From Burkholderia sp. Ac-20365 (GTDB lineage: Bacteria; Pseudomonadota; Gammaproteobacteria; Burkholderiales; Burkholderiaceae), in assembly GCF_017104715.1 (NCBI RefSeq), contig NZ_JAAGPI010000011.1, forward strand, positions 186,001 to 250,000: DNA of 64,000 bases, written 5' to 3'. The notes beneath the pieces are model-generated. The model was not told where the DNA came from. It searched no databases and saw only the letters and a program-made list of their open reading frames with translations. The first letter of the stretch is position 1. Each line of letters opens with the position of its first letter. This document shows, piece after piece, positions 43,624 through 52,413 of the stretch. The position numbers and the translations under genes were made by a program.

Positions 43624-44586
43624 ATGAGCCTGCCTGCAATGCCCGATTTGCGCCAGTTGCGCTACTTCGTCACGGTGGCCGAAGAAAAGCATTTCGGCCG
43701 CGCGGCGGCGCGCCTGTCGATGACGCAGCCGCCGCTGTCGCAGGCGATCCGCTCGCTCGAAGAGACGCTCGGCGTCGAACTGTTCGCGCGCACGAAGCGC
43801 TCGGTCGAACTGACGTCGGTTGGCGCGGATCTGTTGCCCGAAGTACGGCGCCTGCTGGCGGGCGCGGAAGGGTTGCGTCCGCTCGCACAGAGTCTGGCGC
43901 GTGGCGAGGCGGGCGTGTTGTCGCTGGCGTTCGTGTCGACGGCGGACTATGGGTTGCTGCCGCCGCTCTTGCGCGAGTTCGGCACGCGGCATCCGCGCGT
44001 GCGGCTCGAACTGCTCGAGGCAACCAGCGACGTGCAGATCGACGAACTGGTGGCGGGGCGTGTCGACGCGGGCCTCGTGATCGGGCCGCTGCCGCCGCGC
44101 TATGCGTCGCAGCTGTCGTGGCTGCCGCTCGCGCGCGAGCCGCTGGTGATCGCGATGTCGACGGAAATGGCGGCGCGGATCGAAGGCGAGGAAGGCGGAG
44201 AAGCGGGCGCCGCCGAATGGCGCGATGCACCGTTGAGTCTCGCGCAGGCGGGCGATGCACCGCTCGTCGTCTTTCCGAGGCGTCTCGCGCCAGGCTTTTA
44301 TGACATCATTATGGATTGCTACGGCGCGGCGGGACTCACGCCGCGCATCGGCCAGGAAGCGATCCAGATGCAGACGATCGTGAGCCTCGTGTCCGCGGGC
44401 ATGGGTGTCGCGCTGGTGCCGCAATCGTTGCGTAACCTGCGGCGCACGGGCGTCGTGTATCGTCCGTTGCGTGAAGCGGTGCCGGCAGTCGTGACCGGAC
44501 TCGTGTGGCGCACGGAGGAAGTGAGCCCTGTGCTGGCCGGTTTCATCGACATCGTGCGCGCTCACGCTGATCTGCTGGCGGGCTGA
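43624..44586 (+). CDS. LysR-family transcriptional regulator next to ilvD
   Basis: 320 residues. The N-terminal helix-turn-helix is HFGRAAARLSMTQPPLSQAI, followed by the inducer-binding domain with VLSLAFVSTADYGLLPPLLR, close to the BenM/CatM/IlvR group. Divergence from ilvD suggests it senses a branched-chain intermediate, as LysR regulators often control the neighbour. A dyad-like AATATATTATT lies in the gap. Confidence 0.9.
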   Translation: MSLPAMPDLRQLRYFVTVAEEKHFGRAAARLSMTQPPLSQAIRSLEETLGVELFARTKRSVELTSVGADLLPEVRRLLAGAEGLRPLAQSLARGEAGVLSLAFVSTADYGLLPPLLREFGTRHPRVRLELLEATSDVQIDELVAGRVDAGLVIGPLPPRYASQLSWLPLAREPLVIAMSTEMAARIEGEEGGEAGAAEWRDAPLSLAQAGDAPLVVFPRRLAPGFYDIIMDCYGAAGLTPRIGQEAIQMQTIVSLVSAGMGVALVPQSLRNLRRTGVVYRPLREAVPAVVTGLVWRTEEVSPVLAGFIDIVRAHADLLAG

Positions 44587-44667
44587 AGCGAATCGCGCGA
44601 ACCCTTTGCGGCGTGGCGCGTCCAATGCGCTTGAGTTTTCAGATTACCGAACCCCTATAACGATACG

Positions 44668-45573
44668 ATGCACATCCACCCGAATTTCGATCCCGTCGCC
44701 ATCCATCTTGGGCCGCTAGCCGTCCGCTGGTACGGCCTGATGTATCTGGTCGCCTTTGTTCTGGCGATCGTCGTGGGGCGGCTGCGGCTGCGTCTGCCGC
44801 ACGTCGCCGCGCAGGGCTGGACCCCGAAGGACATCGACGACATGCTGTTTTACGGCGTGCTCGGCACGATTCTCGGCGGGCGCCTGGGTTACGTGTTGTT
44901 CTACAAGGCGAGCTGGTACTTCGCGCATCCTCTGGATGTTTTCAAGGTGTGGGAAGGCGGGATGTCGTTTCACGGCGGCTTTCTCGGCGTGACGCTTGCG
45001 ATGGTGCTGTTTGCGTGGCAGCGCAAGCGCACGTGGCTGCAGGTGACGGACTTTGTTGCACCGATGGTGCCGACGGGGCTTGCTGCCGGGCGGCTGGGCA
45101 ACTTTATCAATGGCGAGTTGTGGGGGCGGGTGACGTCGCCCGATGCGCCTTGGGCGATGTTGTTTCCCGGCGCTGCCAATGAAGATGCAGGCTGGCTGGT
45201 GGCGCATCCTGCGCAGGCCGCGCAGTGGCATCTGGCGGATGTGTTTGCTCAATATCACATGCTGCCGCGGCATCCGTCCCAGCTGTATGAGATTGCGCTT
45301 GAAGGTGTTGTGCTGTTTCTCGTGCTGTGGTTCTTTACGCGCAAGCCGCGGCCTGTTGGGGCGGCGTCTGCGGTGTTTCTGATTGGGTATGGGTTGGCCC
45401 GTTTTACCGTTGAGTTTGCTCGCGAGCCGGATGATTTTCTTGGGCTTCTGGCGTTTGGGCTTTCGATGGGGCAGTGGTTGTCCCTGCCGATGGTTGTTGT
45501 TGGGGTGTTGATGTTGGTGTGGGCTTATCGGAGGAATGGGCGTCAGGCGGCGCAACCCCTAAACGTAGGGTGA
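44668..45573 (+). CDS. lgt: Prolipoprotein diacylglyceryl transferase
   Basis: 301-residue membrane enzyme that attaches diacylglycerol to lipoprotein cysteines. The Lgt signature GRLGNFINGELWG and the HGGFLG segment are present, with about seven transmembrane helices. The last 500 bases are very G+T-rich (44 of 60 in 45421-45480). The TGA stop codon is itself part of the repeat D inverted end. Confidence 0.95.
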   Translation: MHIHPNFDPVAIHLGPLAVRWYGLMYLVAFVLAIVVGRLRLRLPHVAAQGWTPKDIDDMLFYGVLGTILGGRLGYVLFYKASWYFAHPLDVFKVWEGGMSFHGGFLGVTLAMVLFAWQRKRTWLQVTDFVAPMVPTGLAAGRLGNFINGELWGRVTSPDAPWAMLFPGAANEDAGWLVAHPAQAAQWHLADVFAQYHMLPRHPSQLYEIALEGVVLFLVLWFFTRKPRPVGAASAVFLIGYGLARFTVEFAREPDDFLGLLAFGLSMGQWLSLPMVVVGVLMLVWAYRRNGRQAAQPLNVG

Positions 45574-46415
45574 TTTTTTGTCTTGCGACGCTGGGTGGTT
45601 TGCTTGTGCTGGCGCTGGCATCCGCGATTTGCCTTCGTGCTTCATGCGTCGCCCCTGTGCGGGGCGGCACCTACTTTTCTTTGCCGCGGCAAAGAAAAGT
45701 AGGCAAAAGAAAGCCGCTGAACACCGCCAGTTCTTCTCTTTACCCACGGGCCCCCAACGGCCCCATCCTGGTCGCGGTATCTCCCTTCTCGATGCCCGCT
45801 GCCAACGCTTCGAATTCGCTCATCACCGGCTTCACACTCCCGCGTCGCCGCGTGCGCGATCAAATTGCGCGCGTTCTATAGCGGCAAACTGTGTGTCGGC
45901 TGTCGCGGCGTACACGCATCACTCCAGATTGAAAAACACGATCGGTGTCGTAAGAGCGCTGACGTATACAGCACTACGACCTACACACAGTTTGCCACCT
46001 GGGCGGCCGCAATCATTCGCTGCCGTTCGCTGCGCTACGGGTGATTGAAGTGGGTGAGGCATTTGTTCGCAGCGTTGGCAACGAGCGGAAACTGAGAAGT
46101 TGCCGTGTGAAGGATAAGAACCGTTGCGGGCCCTCAGGCAAACACAAAAACGGGGGGTGTTAGCCCGCTTTCTTTGCTTACTTTCTTTGCGGCGGCAAAG
46201 AAAGTAAGTGCCGCCCCGCACAGGGGCGACGCGTGAAGCGGGCAAGACAAAACGCGGATGCCAGCGAAAGCATAAGCAAACCACCCCAGCGTCGCAAGAC
46301 GATCCAAAGCGGGTGCTGCCCCGCACAGGGGCGACGCGTGAAGCGGGCAAGACAAAACGCGGATGCCAGCGAAAGCACAAGCAAACCACCTCCGCGTCGC
46401 AAGACAAAAAAATCA
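45571..46415. repeat. Giant nested inverted-repeat element, copy D, with tandem-duplicated right arm
   Basis: About 845 bp, same orientation as copy A. The left tip TGATTTTTTGTCTTGCGACG is mirrored at the right tip, and these tips include the TGA stop codons of both convergent genes (lgt and the SIMPL protein). The perfect 34-bp palindrome is at 45670-45703, and central motifs are at 45883-45899 (one change) and 45980-45996. The right end is doubled. No gene is credible. Confidence 0.92.
46208..46407. repeat. 105-bp tandem duplication at the right end of copy D
   Basis: Two nearly identical units start at 46208 and 46313 (GTGCCGCCCCGCACAGG and GTGCTGCCCCGCACAGG). Each runs to GCGTCGCAAGAC, with only a few base differences. 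Confidence 0.9.
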
Positions 46416-47132
46416 CTTCATCTGCACAGACCCAGAAACATTAACAGTCACAGTCGAAGTCCCCCCTTCAACAGGCACAGGCGCCGCCGCCTTGGCGCTG
46501 ACATCCGACCGCATGCTCATCATCATGACAGGCCGTGGCGACACGCCACCGTTATGCCCGACATTGACTTCGCGAATCGTATACCCGCCATACCCAAAAG
46601 CCTGCGCAGCAGAAGTAGCCTGTTGCTTGAACGAAGCAATCGCCTGCCCCGTTAACTTCTGCTCGGCAGTCCGCTGCGCCTCCGGCGACAACGAAAACTG
46701 CACGTTGCCCACCTGCATGATCGACGACAACTGCCCCGCGAGCTTCGAAGCCGCCGCAAAATCACGCGACTCCAGCACGACCTCCGTGCGCCCACGCCAT
46801 GCCGAGATTCGCCCGTCGCGATCCGTCGACGGATAGATCGAGAACGACCCCGTGCGCGCCGTCACGCCGCTCACGCCCTTGGCCTTCTGCAATGCCTGAT
46901 CGGCATGCTGGTTCAACGTGCCCGTCAACGACGATGGATCGCTCGCTTCCTGTTCGTAGAACAGCGTGATTTCGACGACATCCTGCGGCACTTCGGCACT
47001 CGCCTGTGCATTCAACGACAACACGCCCGCAGGCTGATACTGCTGCACGACCGTCTGCGCGCTGGCCACCGTCGATGTGAGCGCGAGTGCAAGCGGCGCC
47101 GCGCATGCGCCGGCAGCGAGCGCCCACACGAG
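46413..47132 (-). CDS. SIMPL-domain (DUF541) exported protein
   Basis: 239 residues from ATG 47132 (MTKKTALVWALAAGACAAP), preceded by GGAG. A signal peptide ends VASAQ, and a SIMPL domain follows, with LSLNAQASAEVPQDVVEITL and the internal RISAWRGRTEVVLESRD. Family members are periplasmic or outer-membrane proteins of unclear role, some linked to oxidative stress. A+C-rich plus strand at the 3' end marks it as the right flank of repeat D. Confidence 0.9.
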   Translation of the reverse strand, partial: LVWALAAGACAAPLALALTSTVASAQTVVQQYQPAGVLSLNAQASAEVPQDVVEITLFYEQEASDPSSLTGTLNQHADQALQKAKGVSGVTARTGSFSIYPSTDRDGRISAWRGRTEVVLESRDFAAASKLAGQLSSIMQVGNVQFSLSPEAQRTAEQKLTGQAIASFKQQATSAAQAFGYGGYTIREVNVGHNGGVSPRPVMMMSMRSDVSAKAAAPVPVEGGTSTVTVNVSGSVQMK

Positions 47133-47314
47133 CGCGGTTTTCTTCGTCATTTGTTCGACTCCTTCGTTTGCAGGTTGTGCGTGCATGCGTCACGACTCAC
47201 GCGCCAGCTATCAGTGTGCAGCGCGTGGCATGACGCTTGCGAGGACGTTAGGCGTCTGAAAGGGTCGTCTGGTTCCCGAGGGTGTGCTCGAATGTGTGTC
47301 CGTTCATCACACGC

Positions 47315-47785
47315 TCATGCAGCCCGCTTCGCCAGTTGCTTCGTGATGAACGCCCATTCGGCGTCCGTGACGGGCGTGATCGACAGACGGTTGCCCTTCG
47401 CAAGCACGCGCATGTCGGCAAGCTCAGGGTGCTCGCGCAACTCGGCGAGCGGTATCAGTTTGATCTTCTTCTTGAAGACGACATCGACGAGCATCCAGCG
47501 CGGCGTTTCCTGCGTCGACTTCTCGTCGTAGTACGGACTCTTCGGATCGAACTGGGTCGGGTCAGGGTAGGCCGTCGAAGACACTTCCGCGATGCCCGCA
47601 ATGCCCGGCTCGGGACAACTGGAGTGATAGAACAGCACGCCGTCGCCCGTCTTCATGATGTCGCGCATGAAGTTGCGCGCCTGATAGTTGCGCACGCCTG
47701 TCCAGGGCAATGTGCGTTGCGGAGCGTTGGCGAGATCGTCGATGCTCGCTTCGTCCGGTTCGGACTTCATCAGCCAGTAGCGCAT
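47315..47785 (-). CDS. EVE-domain protein
   Basis: 156 residues from ATG 47785 (MRYWLMKSEPDEASIDDL), an almost complete EVE (PUA-like) domain: WTGVRNYQARNFMRDIMKTG, GVLFYHSSCPEPGIAGIAEV. EVE domains bind modified nucleotides in DNA or RNA. A longer frame would read through the 6S RNA gene upstream and is rejected. Confidence 0.93.
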   Translation of the reverse strand: MRYWLMKSEPDEASIDDLANAPQRTLPWTGVRNYQARNFMRDIMKTGDGVLFYHSSCPEPGIAGIAEVSSTAYPDPTQFDPKSPYYDEKSTQETPRWMLVDVVFKKKIKLIPLAELREHPELADMRVLAKGNRLSITPVTDAEWAFITKQLAKRAA

Positions 47786-47900
47786 GAGTCGGATTGAACG
47801 TGAGTGGAAGAAGTGTTCGTCGGACAGTCGAATTCGAACTGCGGACAACGCATGGCTCGCTGCGAACTCACAGCGAGCCAAAACACAAACCGCACGCGCA

Positions 47901-47935
47901 AAGAAAAACGGCATCGGACCTGGTCCGATGCCGTT
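47901..47935 (-). terminator. Terminator of ssrS
   Basis: AACGGCATCGGA and its exact complement around a 5-base loop, followed on the minus strand by TTTTTCTTT. Confidence 0.85.
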
Positions 47936-47940
47936 CGTAT

Positions 47941-48121
47941 GGGTCCCCGCCTTAGCCGCTAGGCCGGCATCCTGAACCTGAGGTTCAGAATTGGTCGCAG
48001 TTAGCAGCACTTCGGGTACATCAGACTGAGTGACGCGCACGCCCGTGCTACAAATTTCCGCAACCGTGCATATAGCATTGGTTCAAGGAATATATGACCT
48101 TGGCGAACCAGGCAGGGAAGC
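47941..48121 (-). ncRNA. ssrS: 6S RNA
   Basis: About 180 bases between zapA and the EVE gene, the usual place for 6S RNA. The minus strand contains TAACTGCGACC, then TGAACCTCAGGTTCA and GCCGGCCTAGCGGC, which line up in order with AACTGCGAC, TTGAACCAAGGGTTCAA and GCCTGCGGCGGC of E. coli 6S RNA. The ends CCCTGCCT and AGGCGGGG pair to close the rod. It mimics an open promoter and holds sigma-70 RNA polymerase. The exact 5' end is uncertain by several bases. Confidence 0.85.
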
Positions 48122-48185
48122 TTGAAAAACGTTTGCTCTACAACATGGACCTGATCATAAAACAATCAAGCCCATCGAATTTGCT

Positions 48186-48500
48186 TTACTGCACGCTGTA
48201 CTGTTGGATCACAGTGCCCAGCTGCTCATTCATCTGGTGCATTGTACGCCGGATTTCTTCGGCGGGAAATGATTCTCCGTGTCGCACGCTGGCTTGCAGC
48301 TTAAGCAGTTCCGATGCCAGCGACAACGCCGCCATCACCGCAATACGATCCTGTCCGCGCACGTTGCTGTTCGCGCGAATCTTGTTCATCTCGGCATCGA
48401 CACGCGCCACCGCTTCGAGCAGCGCCGCTTCCGTTTCCGGCGAGCAGGCGAGTCGATAGGGCTGGCCGAGGATCGACACTTCGATCTGCTTCGTGGTCAT
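48186..48500 (-). CDS. zapA: Cell division protein ZapA
   Basis: 104 residues from ATG 48498-48500 (MTTKQIEVSILGQPYRLACS), the ZapA family size and opening, ending in a coiled-coil tail. It bundles FtsZ filaments at the division ring. Its start overlaps the stop of the upstream coiled-coil gene by four bases. Confidence 0.94.
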   Translation of the reverse strand: MTTKQIEVSILGQPYRLACSPETEAALLEAVARVDAEMNKIRANSNVRGQDRIAVMAALSLASELLKLQASVRHGESFPAEEIRRTMHQMNEQLGTVIQQYSVQ

Positions 48501-48859
48501 GCGTTTTCTCCCTGGCGGGTCGCGTCGTTGTTCGCGTCGTGATTGGCCTGCGCCTGTTGTTCGGGCGCGAGGAGATCGAGTTGATTGTCGGGCTCGTGAG
48601 CACGAGCGCGCGGCAACTTCTCGAGGATGGCGTTCAGTCGAACCTGCGCGTCGTCGATCTTCGCGGACAGCGCATCGCGCTCCGCCTGCAATGCGGCGCG
48701 TTCTTCGCGGGTCTGTTCGAGCTCTGCGCGGGTCGCTTCGCATTCTGCGCGCGCTTGTGCGAGCTGTTCTTCGAGTGCGAGGCGGGCTTCGTTATAACGC
48801 TGGCTGATCTCGATCAGCCGGCCGATGTTCTGTGACAGTGTTTCGAGTTCGGTGAGCAT
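48497..48859 (-). CDS. ZapB-like coiled-coil protein
   Basis: 120 residues. About 1-85 is a continuous coiled coil (LEEQLAQARAECEATRAELE, then heptad-like Glu/Leu/Ala) followed by an acidic Gln/Asn-rich tail. Position directly before zapA with an ATGA overlap suggests a division-ring partner, as ZapB is for ZapA. Similarity is mostly of coiled-coil type, so the name is tentative. Confidence 0.8.
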   Translation of the reverse strand: MLTELETLSQNIGRLIEISQRYNEARLALEEQLAQARAECEATRAELEQTREERAALQAERDALSAKIDDAQVRLNAILEKLPRARAHEPDNQLDLLAPEQQAQANHDANNDATRQGENA

Positions 48860-49096
48860 GTGCTGCGTCCTCTAAAGACATGGCATTCTAGCGCGGAATG
48901 TCGCACGCTCGGGCATTTGTCTCGTTTCGAGACGTAACAGTAGCGCTTTAACGCAGCTTTATCCAGGTGCTTTCGCGCGATTCACGCATTTTTACCCTTT
49001 AAAACAGGGCTCTTTTAACGGTTCACTGTCGGCGCATCGTGTGATGCCGCGCGTTTCTTGACGCGTGTGTGCGCCACTTCTACACTTGCGGCACTT
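48860..49096. other. Intergenic region before the cobalamin riboswitch
   Basis: 237 bp between the divergent ZapB-like gene and the riboswitch. It must hold both promoters, but no consensus box was convincing. Confidence 0.6.
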
Positions 49097-49335
49097 TGGT
49101 GCCCGCGCGCGGAATCACGCCGCGCGCAGTTAAACGGGAAGCAGGGAGCGAAGTCCGCCCGGACGAGCCAACCTGCGCTGTCCTCGCAACGGTACAACGA
49201 CCGCAGTTCCTGCAGGTCGATCCATGCACGCATCGCGCCATCCATCGGTCGATGCCGTGCGAAACGCCACTGCGCATGCTGCGTGGGAAGGCGGATCGGT
49301 CAGTCGTCAGCCCGGATACCGGCCGAAGGCCTGGA
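49097..49335 (+). promoter_or_regulatory. Cobalamin riboswitch upstream of btuB
   Basis: In order are GGTGCCCGC (49098), TTAAACGGGAAGCAGGG, GCTGTCCTCGCAACGGTA, GCCACTG (49266) with GTGGGAAGGC, and the B12 box AGCCCGGATACCGGCC (49309-49324). This is the complete conserved core of the AdoCbl riboswitch. It lies about 70 bases before the receptor start, so adenosylcobalamin should repress the uptake operon, probably by hiding the ribosome site. Confidence 0.95.
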
Positions 49336-49404
49336 GCGTGCCGCTCCTTGATAGCCATCGGCCCACGAGGAGCGGGCCGCGTACAGGCCCACAGGACTCT
49401 TTCG

Positions 49405-51366
49405 ATGCTCACCCCGGTATCACATCATCCGGCGCATTTGGCATATTCGCGCCCGATGCTTCCACGCTTCACGCGCGCGCCGATCGCCGCGCTAGCCGCG
49501 CTCGCATTCACCCAGATTCCGCAGACTGCGTTTGCGCAAACGATTGACAACACGAACGCATCCGCCACATCCGCGGATCTTTCGGACAAAGACACGACGA
49601 CGAACGCGACGACGCTCTCGCCCATCGTCGTCACGGCCGACCGCCGCGCGCAGCATCTTGCCGATGCCATTCCGCAGACCACGCTGTTCGATTCGCAAGA
49701 CATCGCCGACAGCAGCGCGCGCGACCTGCCTGGACTGCTGCAGTTCGCGCCCGGCGCGCAGATCGTGCGCAATGGCGGCCCGGGCTCGACATCGAGTCTT
49801 TTTCTGCGCGGCGCATCGTCGACCCAATCGCTCGTCTTGATCGACGGCGTGCGCGTCGATTCGGTGAGCCAGGGCAACGCGCAGCTCGAACAGATCCCGC
49901 TCGATCAGATCGATCACGTCGAAGTGGTCAACGGCAACGTGTCGGCGCTGTATGGATCGGGCGCGATAGGCGGCGTGGTGCAGGTGTTCACGAAGGACGG
50001 CGGCAACCATCCGCCGCGTTTTCACTTCGAGCTCGAGTACGGCAGCTATCACACGCAGCGCCAGTCGGCAGGCGTGGACGGCGCGCTCGACAAGGACGGC
50101 CGCACGACCTTCAGCATCACGCTCGCGCGTGCGAAGACGGACGGCTTCTCGTCGATCGACCCGGCGCTCGCGCCCGTCAATCCGAACGCGAACGGCTACT
50201 TCAACGAGAGCGTGAGCGCGTCGCTGCGTCACAAGCTCAATGAGAGCTGGGATATCGGCCTGCGCTATTTTCAGTCGAACGGCAACGACAGCTTCGACAA
50301 TCCGTTCGGCTTGCCCACCGATCTCAATAACCTGCACAGCAAGGTGCAGACCGCCTCGGCGTTCGCGAACGGCAAGCTCACCGACTGGTGGACCACGCGT
50401 TTCGTCGTCGCGACGGGCAACGATCGCAGCAACACGTCGCTGAACGGCGACTATCTGTATCGCTACGATTCGGATAACCGGCAGTACACATGGCAGAACG
50501 ATTTCACGTTTGCGCGGGATCAGAAGCTGCAACTCGGCTATGAGCATCTCGACCAGACGCTCGATTCCAACCAGTACAGCGCACCCGACCGTCACGTGAA
50601 CTCGGTGTTCGCGGGCTACACGGGGCGCTTCGGCAACAGCCAGATCCAGGCGAACCTGCGGCGCGACCAGTACTCGGACTTCGGCGGAGCCAACAGTTAC
50701 TATCTCGGCTATGGCTACGACCTCGACGAGCACTGGAAAGTGACGGCAAGCTGGTCCGATGCGTTTCGCGCGCCGAGCTTCAACGATCTGTACTACCCGT
50801 ACAGCGGCAATCCGCTGATCCAGCCGGAACACAGCCATTCCATCGAAGCAGCGGTGCAGTACGCATCGGACGCACTGGGTCTGCTGAAGCTCACGGCCTT
50901 TCAGACGCGCTACACGAACCTGATCGACTATGTGCAGACCACACCCGGCATCTATGTCGCGGAGAACGTGGGCCATGCGAAAGTCCAGGGCGTAGAAGGA
51001 TCGTGGCAAGGTCATGTCGGCAGGACCGACGTGCGCGCGGCCGTGACCTTCCAGAATCCCGTCGATGAAGACACGCACACCGATCTGAACCGGCGCGCGC
51101 GTCACTTTGCTTCGTTCACGGCGAACCGCAATATCGGCAGCTGGCGGGTGGGCGGCGAATGGCTCGTGAGCGGGGAGCGCGACGATAGCGGCACGGCACT
51201 CGGCGGTTATGGCATCGTGAATCTGTCCGCGCGCTACAACATCACGAAGGCATGGTACGTGGCCGCGCAAATCCAGAATCTCTTCGACAAGGACTATGAA
51301 CTCGCCTACACGTACAACACGCCACGGCGCGGCGCGTACATCACGCTCGGCTGGCAGCAGCAATAA
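49405..51366 (+). CDS. btuB: TonB-dependent vitamin B12 receptor
   Basis: 653 residues from ATG 49405, which has AGGA eight bases before it; ATG 49456 is an alternative that leaves a cleaner signal peptide (MLPRFTRAPIAALAALAF). The TonB box is in TLSPIVVTADR, followed by a plug domain (LLQFAPGAQIVRNGGPGS, LVLIDGVRVDSVSQGNAQLE) and a 22-strand barrel ending GAYITLGWQ. It imports cobalamin across the outer membrane. Control is by the riboswitch upstream. Confidence 0.94.
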   Translation: MLTPVSHHPAHLAYSRPMLPRFTRAPIAALAALAFTQIPQTAFAQTIDNTNASATSADLSDKDTTTNATTLSPIVVTADRRAQHLADAIPQTTLFDSQDIADSSARDLPGLLQFAPGAQIVRNGGPGSTSSLFLRGASSTQSLVLIDGVRVDSVSQGNAQLEQIPLDQIDHVEVVNGNVSALYGSGAIGGVVQVFTKDGGNHPPRFHFELEYGSYHTQRQSAGVDGALDKDGRTTFSITLARAKTDGFSSIDPALAPVNPNANGYFNESVSASLRHKLNESWDIGLRYFQSNGNDSFDNPFGLPTDLNNLHSKVQTASAFANGKLTDWWTTRFVVATGNDRSNTSLNGDYLYRYDSDNRQYTWQNDFTFARDQKLQLGYEHLDQTLDSNQYSAPDRHVNSVFAGYTGRFGNSQIQANLRRDQYSDFGGANSYYLGYGYDLDEHWKVTASWSDAFRAPSFNDLYYPYSGNPLIQPEHSHSIEAAVQYASDALGLLKLTAFQTRYTNLIDYVQTTPGIYVAENVGHAKVQGVEGSWQGHVGRTDVRAAVTFQNPVDEDTHTDLNRRARHFASFTANRNIGSWRVGGEWLVSGERDDSGTALGGYGIVNLSARYNITKAWYVAAQIQNLFDKDYELAYTYNTPRRGAYITLGWQQQ

Positions 51367-51372
51367 CGCGCG

Positions 51373-52413
51373 ATGAACAGTCTCGTGCAACGTCAGCCGG
51401 TGCGGGTCATGAGCGCGAAGCGTGCGCTGGCCATCTGGGCTGCGCTCGGCGTGGTGGCGCTAGTTGTGTTCATTGCGTCGCTGGCGCTGGGCAGCGTGAG
51501 TGTCGCGCCGCTGCACGTGTTCGATGCGCTGCTGCCATCGGCTGACGCTTCGTCCGATCTCGCCGTGCAAATCGTTCGCACGTTGCGTCTGCCGCGGGCG
51601 CTGGCGGGCTTCGGTTGCGGCGCGCTGCTCGCGCTCGCGGGCGCATTGCTTCAGGTGTTGCTGCGCAATCCGCTGGCTGAACCGTATGTGCTCGGCGTAT
51701 CGGGCGGCGCGGCGAGCTTTGCGCTGGTAGCGATGATCGCGGGCTGTGCATGGTGGATCGTCGATGCATCGGCGTTCGCCGGTGCATTCGTGTCGATCCT
51801 GCTGGTGCTCGGTCTTGCGCGCGGTGCGTTGTGGCGCGGCGAACCGCAGGATGCGTCGCCGCGTCTGCTGTTGACGGGTGCCGTCATTGCGGCAGGCTGG
51901 GGCGCCATCATCACATTGCTGCTGACGGTCGCGCCCGACAGCCGCCTGCGCGGCATGCTGTTCTGGCTGACGGGCGATCTGAACGGCGGCGGCATGCCGT
52001 GGCTCGCGCTCGCCGCGTTGTGCGTCGCGTTGCTCGTGATCGTCCCCATCGCGCCGCAACTCAATGTGCTGCTGCGTGGCGATCACGCGGCGCAGGCGCT
52101 CGGCGTGCCCGTCACGCGCGCGAGGCTGCGCGTCTATCTGGTCGCGTCGCTCGCGGCGGCCGCTGCCGTGACGACGGGCGGCACGATCGGTTTCGTCGGG
52201 CTGGTGGTGCCGCACATGCTGCGGCTCGCGTTCGGCAACGATCAGCGGATGTTGCTGCCCGCCGCGGCGCTCGGCGGCGGCGTCGCCGTGATGGGCGCGG
52301 ACCTGATCGCGCGCACGGTGATCGCGCCTGCGCAATTGCCCGTTGGCGTCATCACCGCGTTGATCGGCGTGCCTGTATTTCTGTGGATGCTGCTTCGACG
52401 GAGGCGCGCATGA
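51373..52413 (+). CDS. btuC: Cobalamin ABC transporter permease (FecCD family)
   Basis: 346 residues, about ten transmembrane helices, with the family motifs RLPRALAGFGCGALLALAGA, NPLAEPYVLGVSGGAA and GTIGFVGLVVPHMLRL. It begins 6 bp after btuB and overlaps btuD by ATGA. The B12 role rests on context; the FecCD family also serves siderophores. Confidence 0.93.
   Translation: MNSLVQRQPVRVMSAKRALAIWAALGVVALVVFIASLALGSVSVAPLHVFDALLPSADASSDLAVQIVRTLRLPRALAGFGCGALLALAGALLQVLLRNPLAEPYVLGVSGGAASFALVAMIAGCAWWIVDASAFAGAFVSILLVLGLARGALWRGEPQDASPRLLLTGAVIAAGWGAIITLLLTVAPDSRLRGMLFWLTGDLNGGGMPWLALAALCVALLVIVPIAPQLNVLLRGDHAAQALGVPVTRARLRVYLVASLAAAAAVTTGGTIGFVGLVVPHMLRLAFGNDQRMLLPAAALGGGVAVMGADLIARTVIAPAQLPVGVITALIGVPVFLWMLLRRRRA

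Noticed and set aside
46208..46407. Possible CRISPR or direct-repeat array
   Set aside because: Only two long units (105 bp) with no unique spacers; this is a tandem duplication of an element arm.
47786..48040. N-terminal extension of the EVE-domain protein
   Set aside because: The extra codons cross the ssrS terminator and RNA; the EVE domain starts naturally at 47785.
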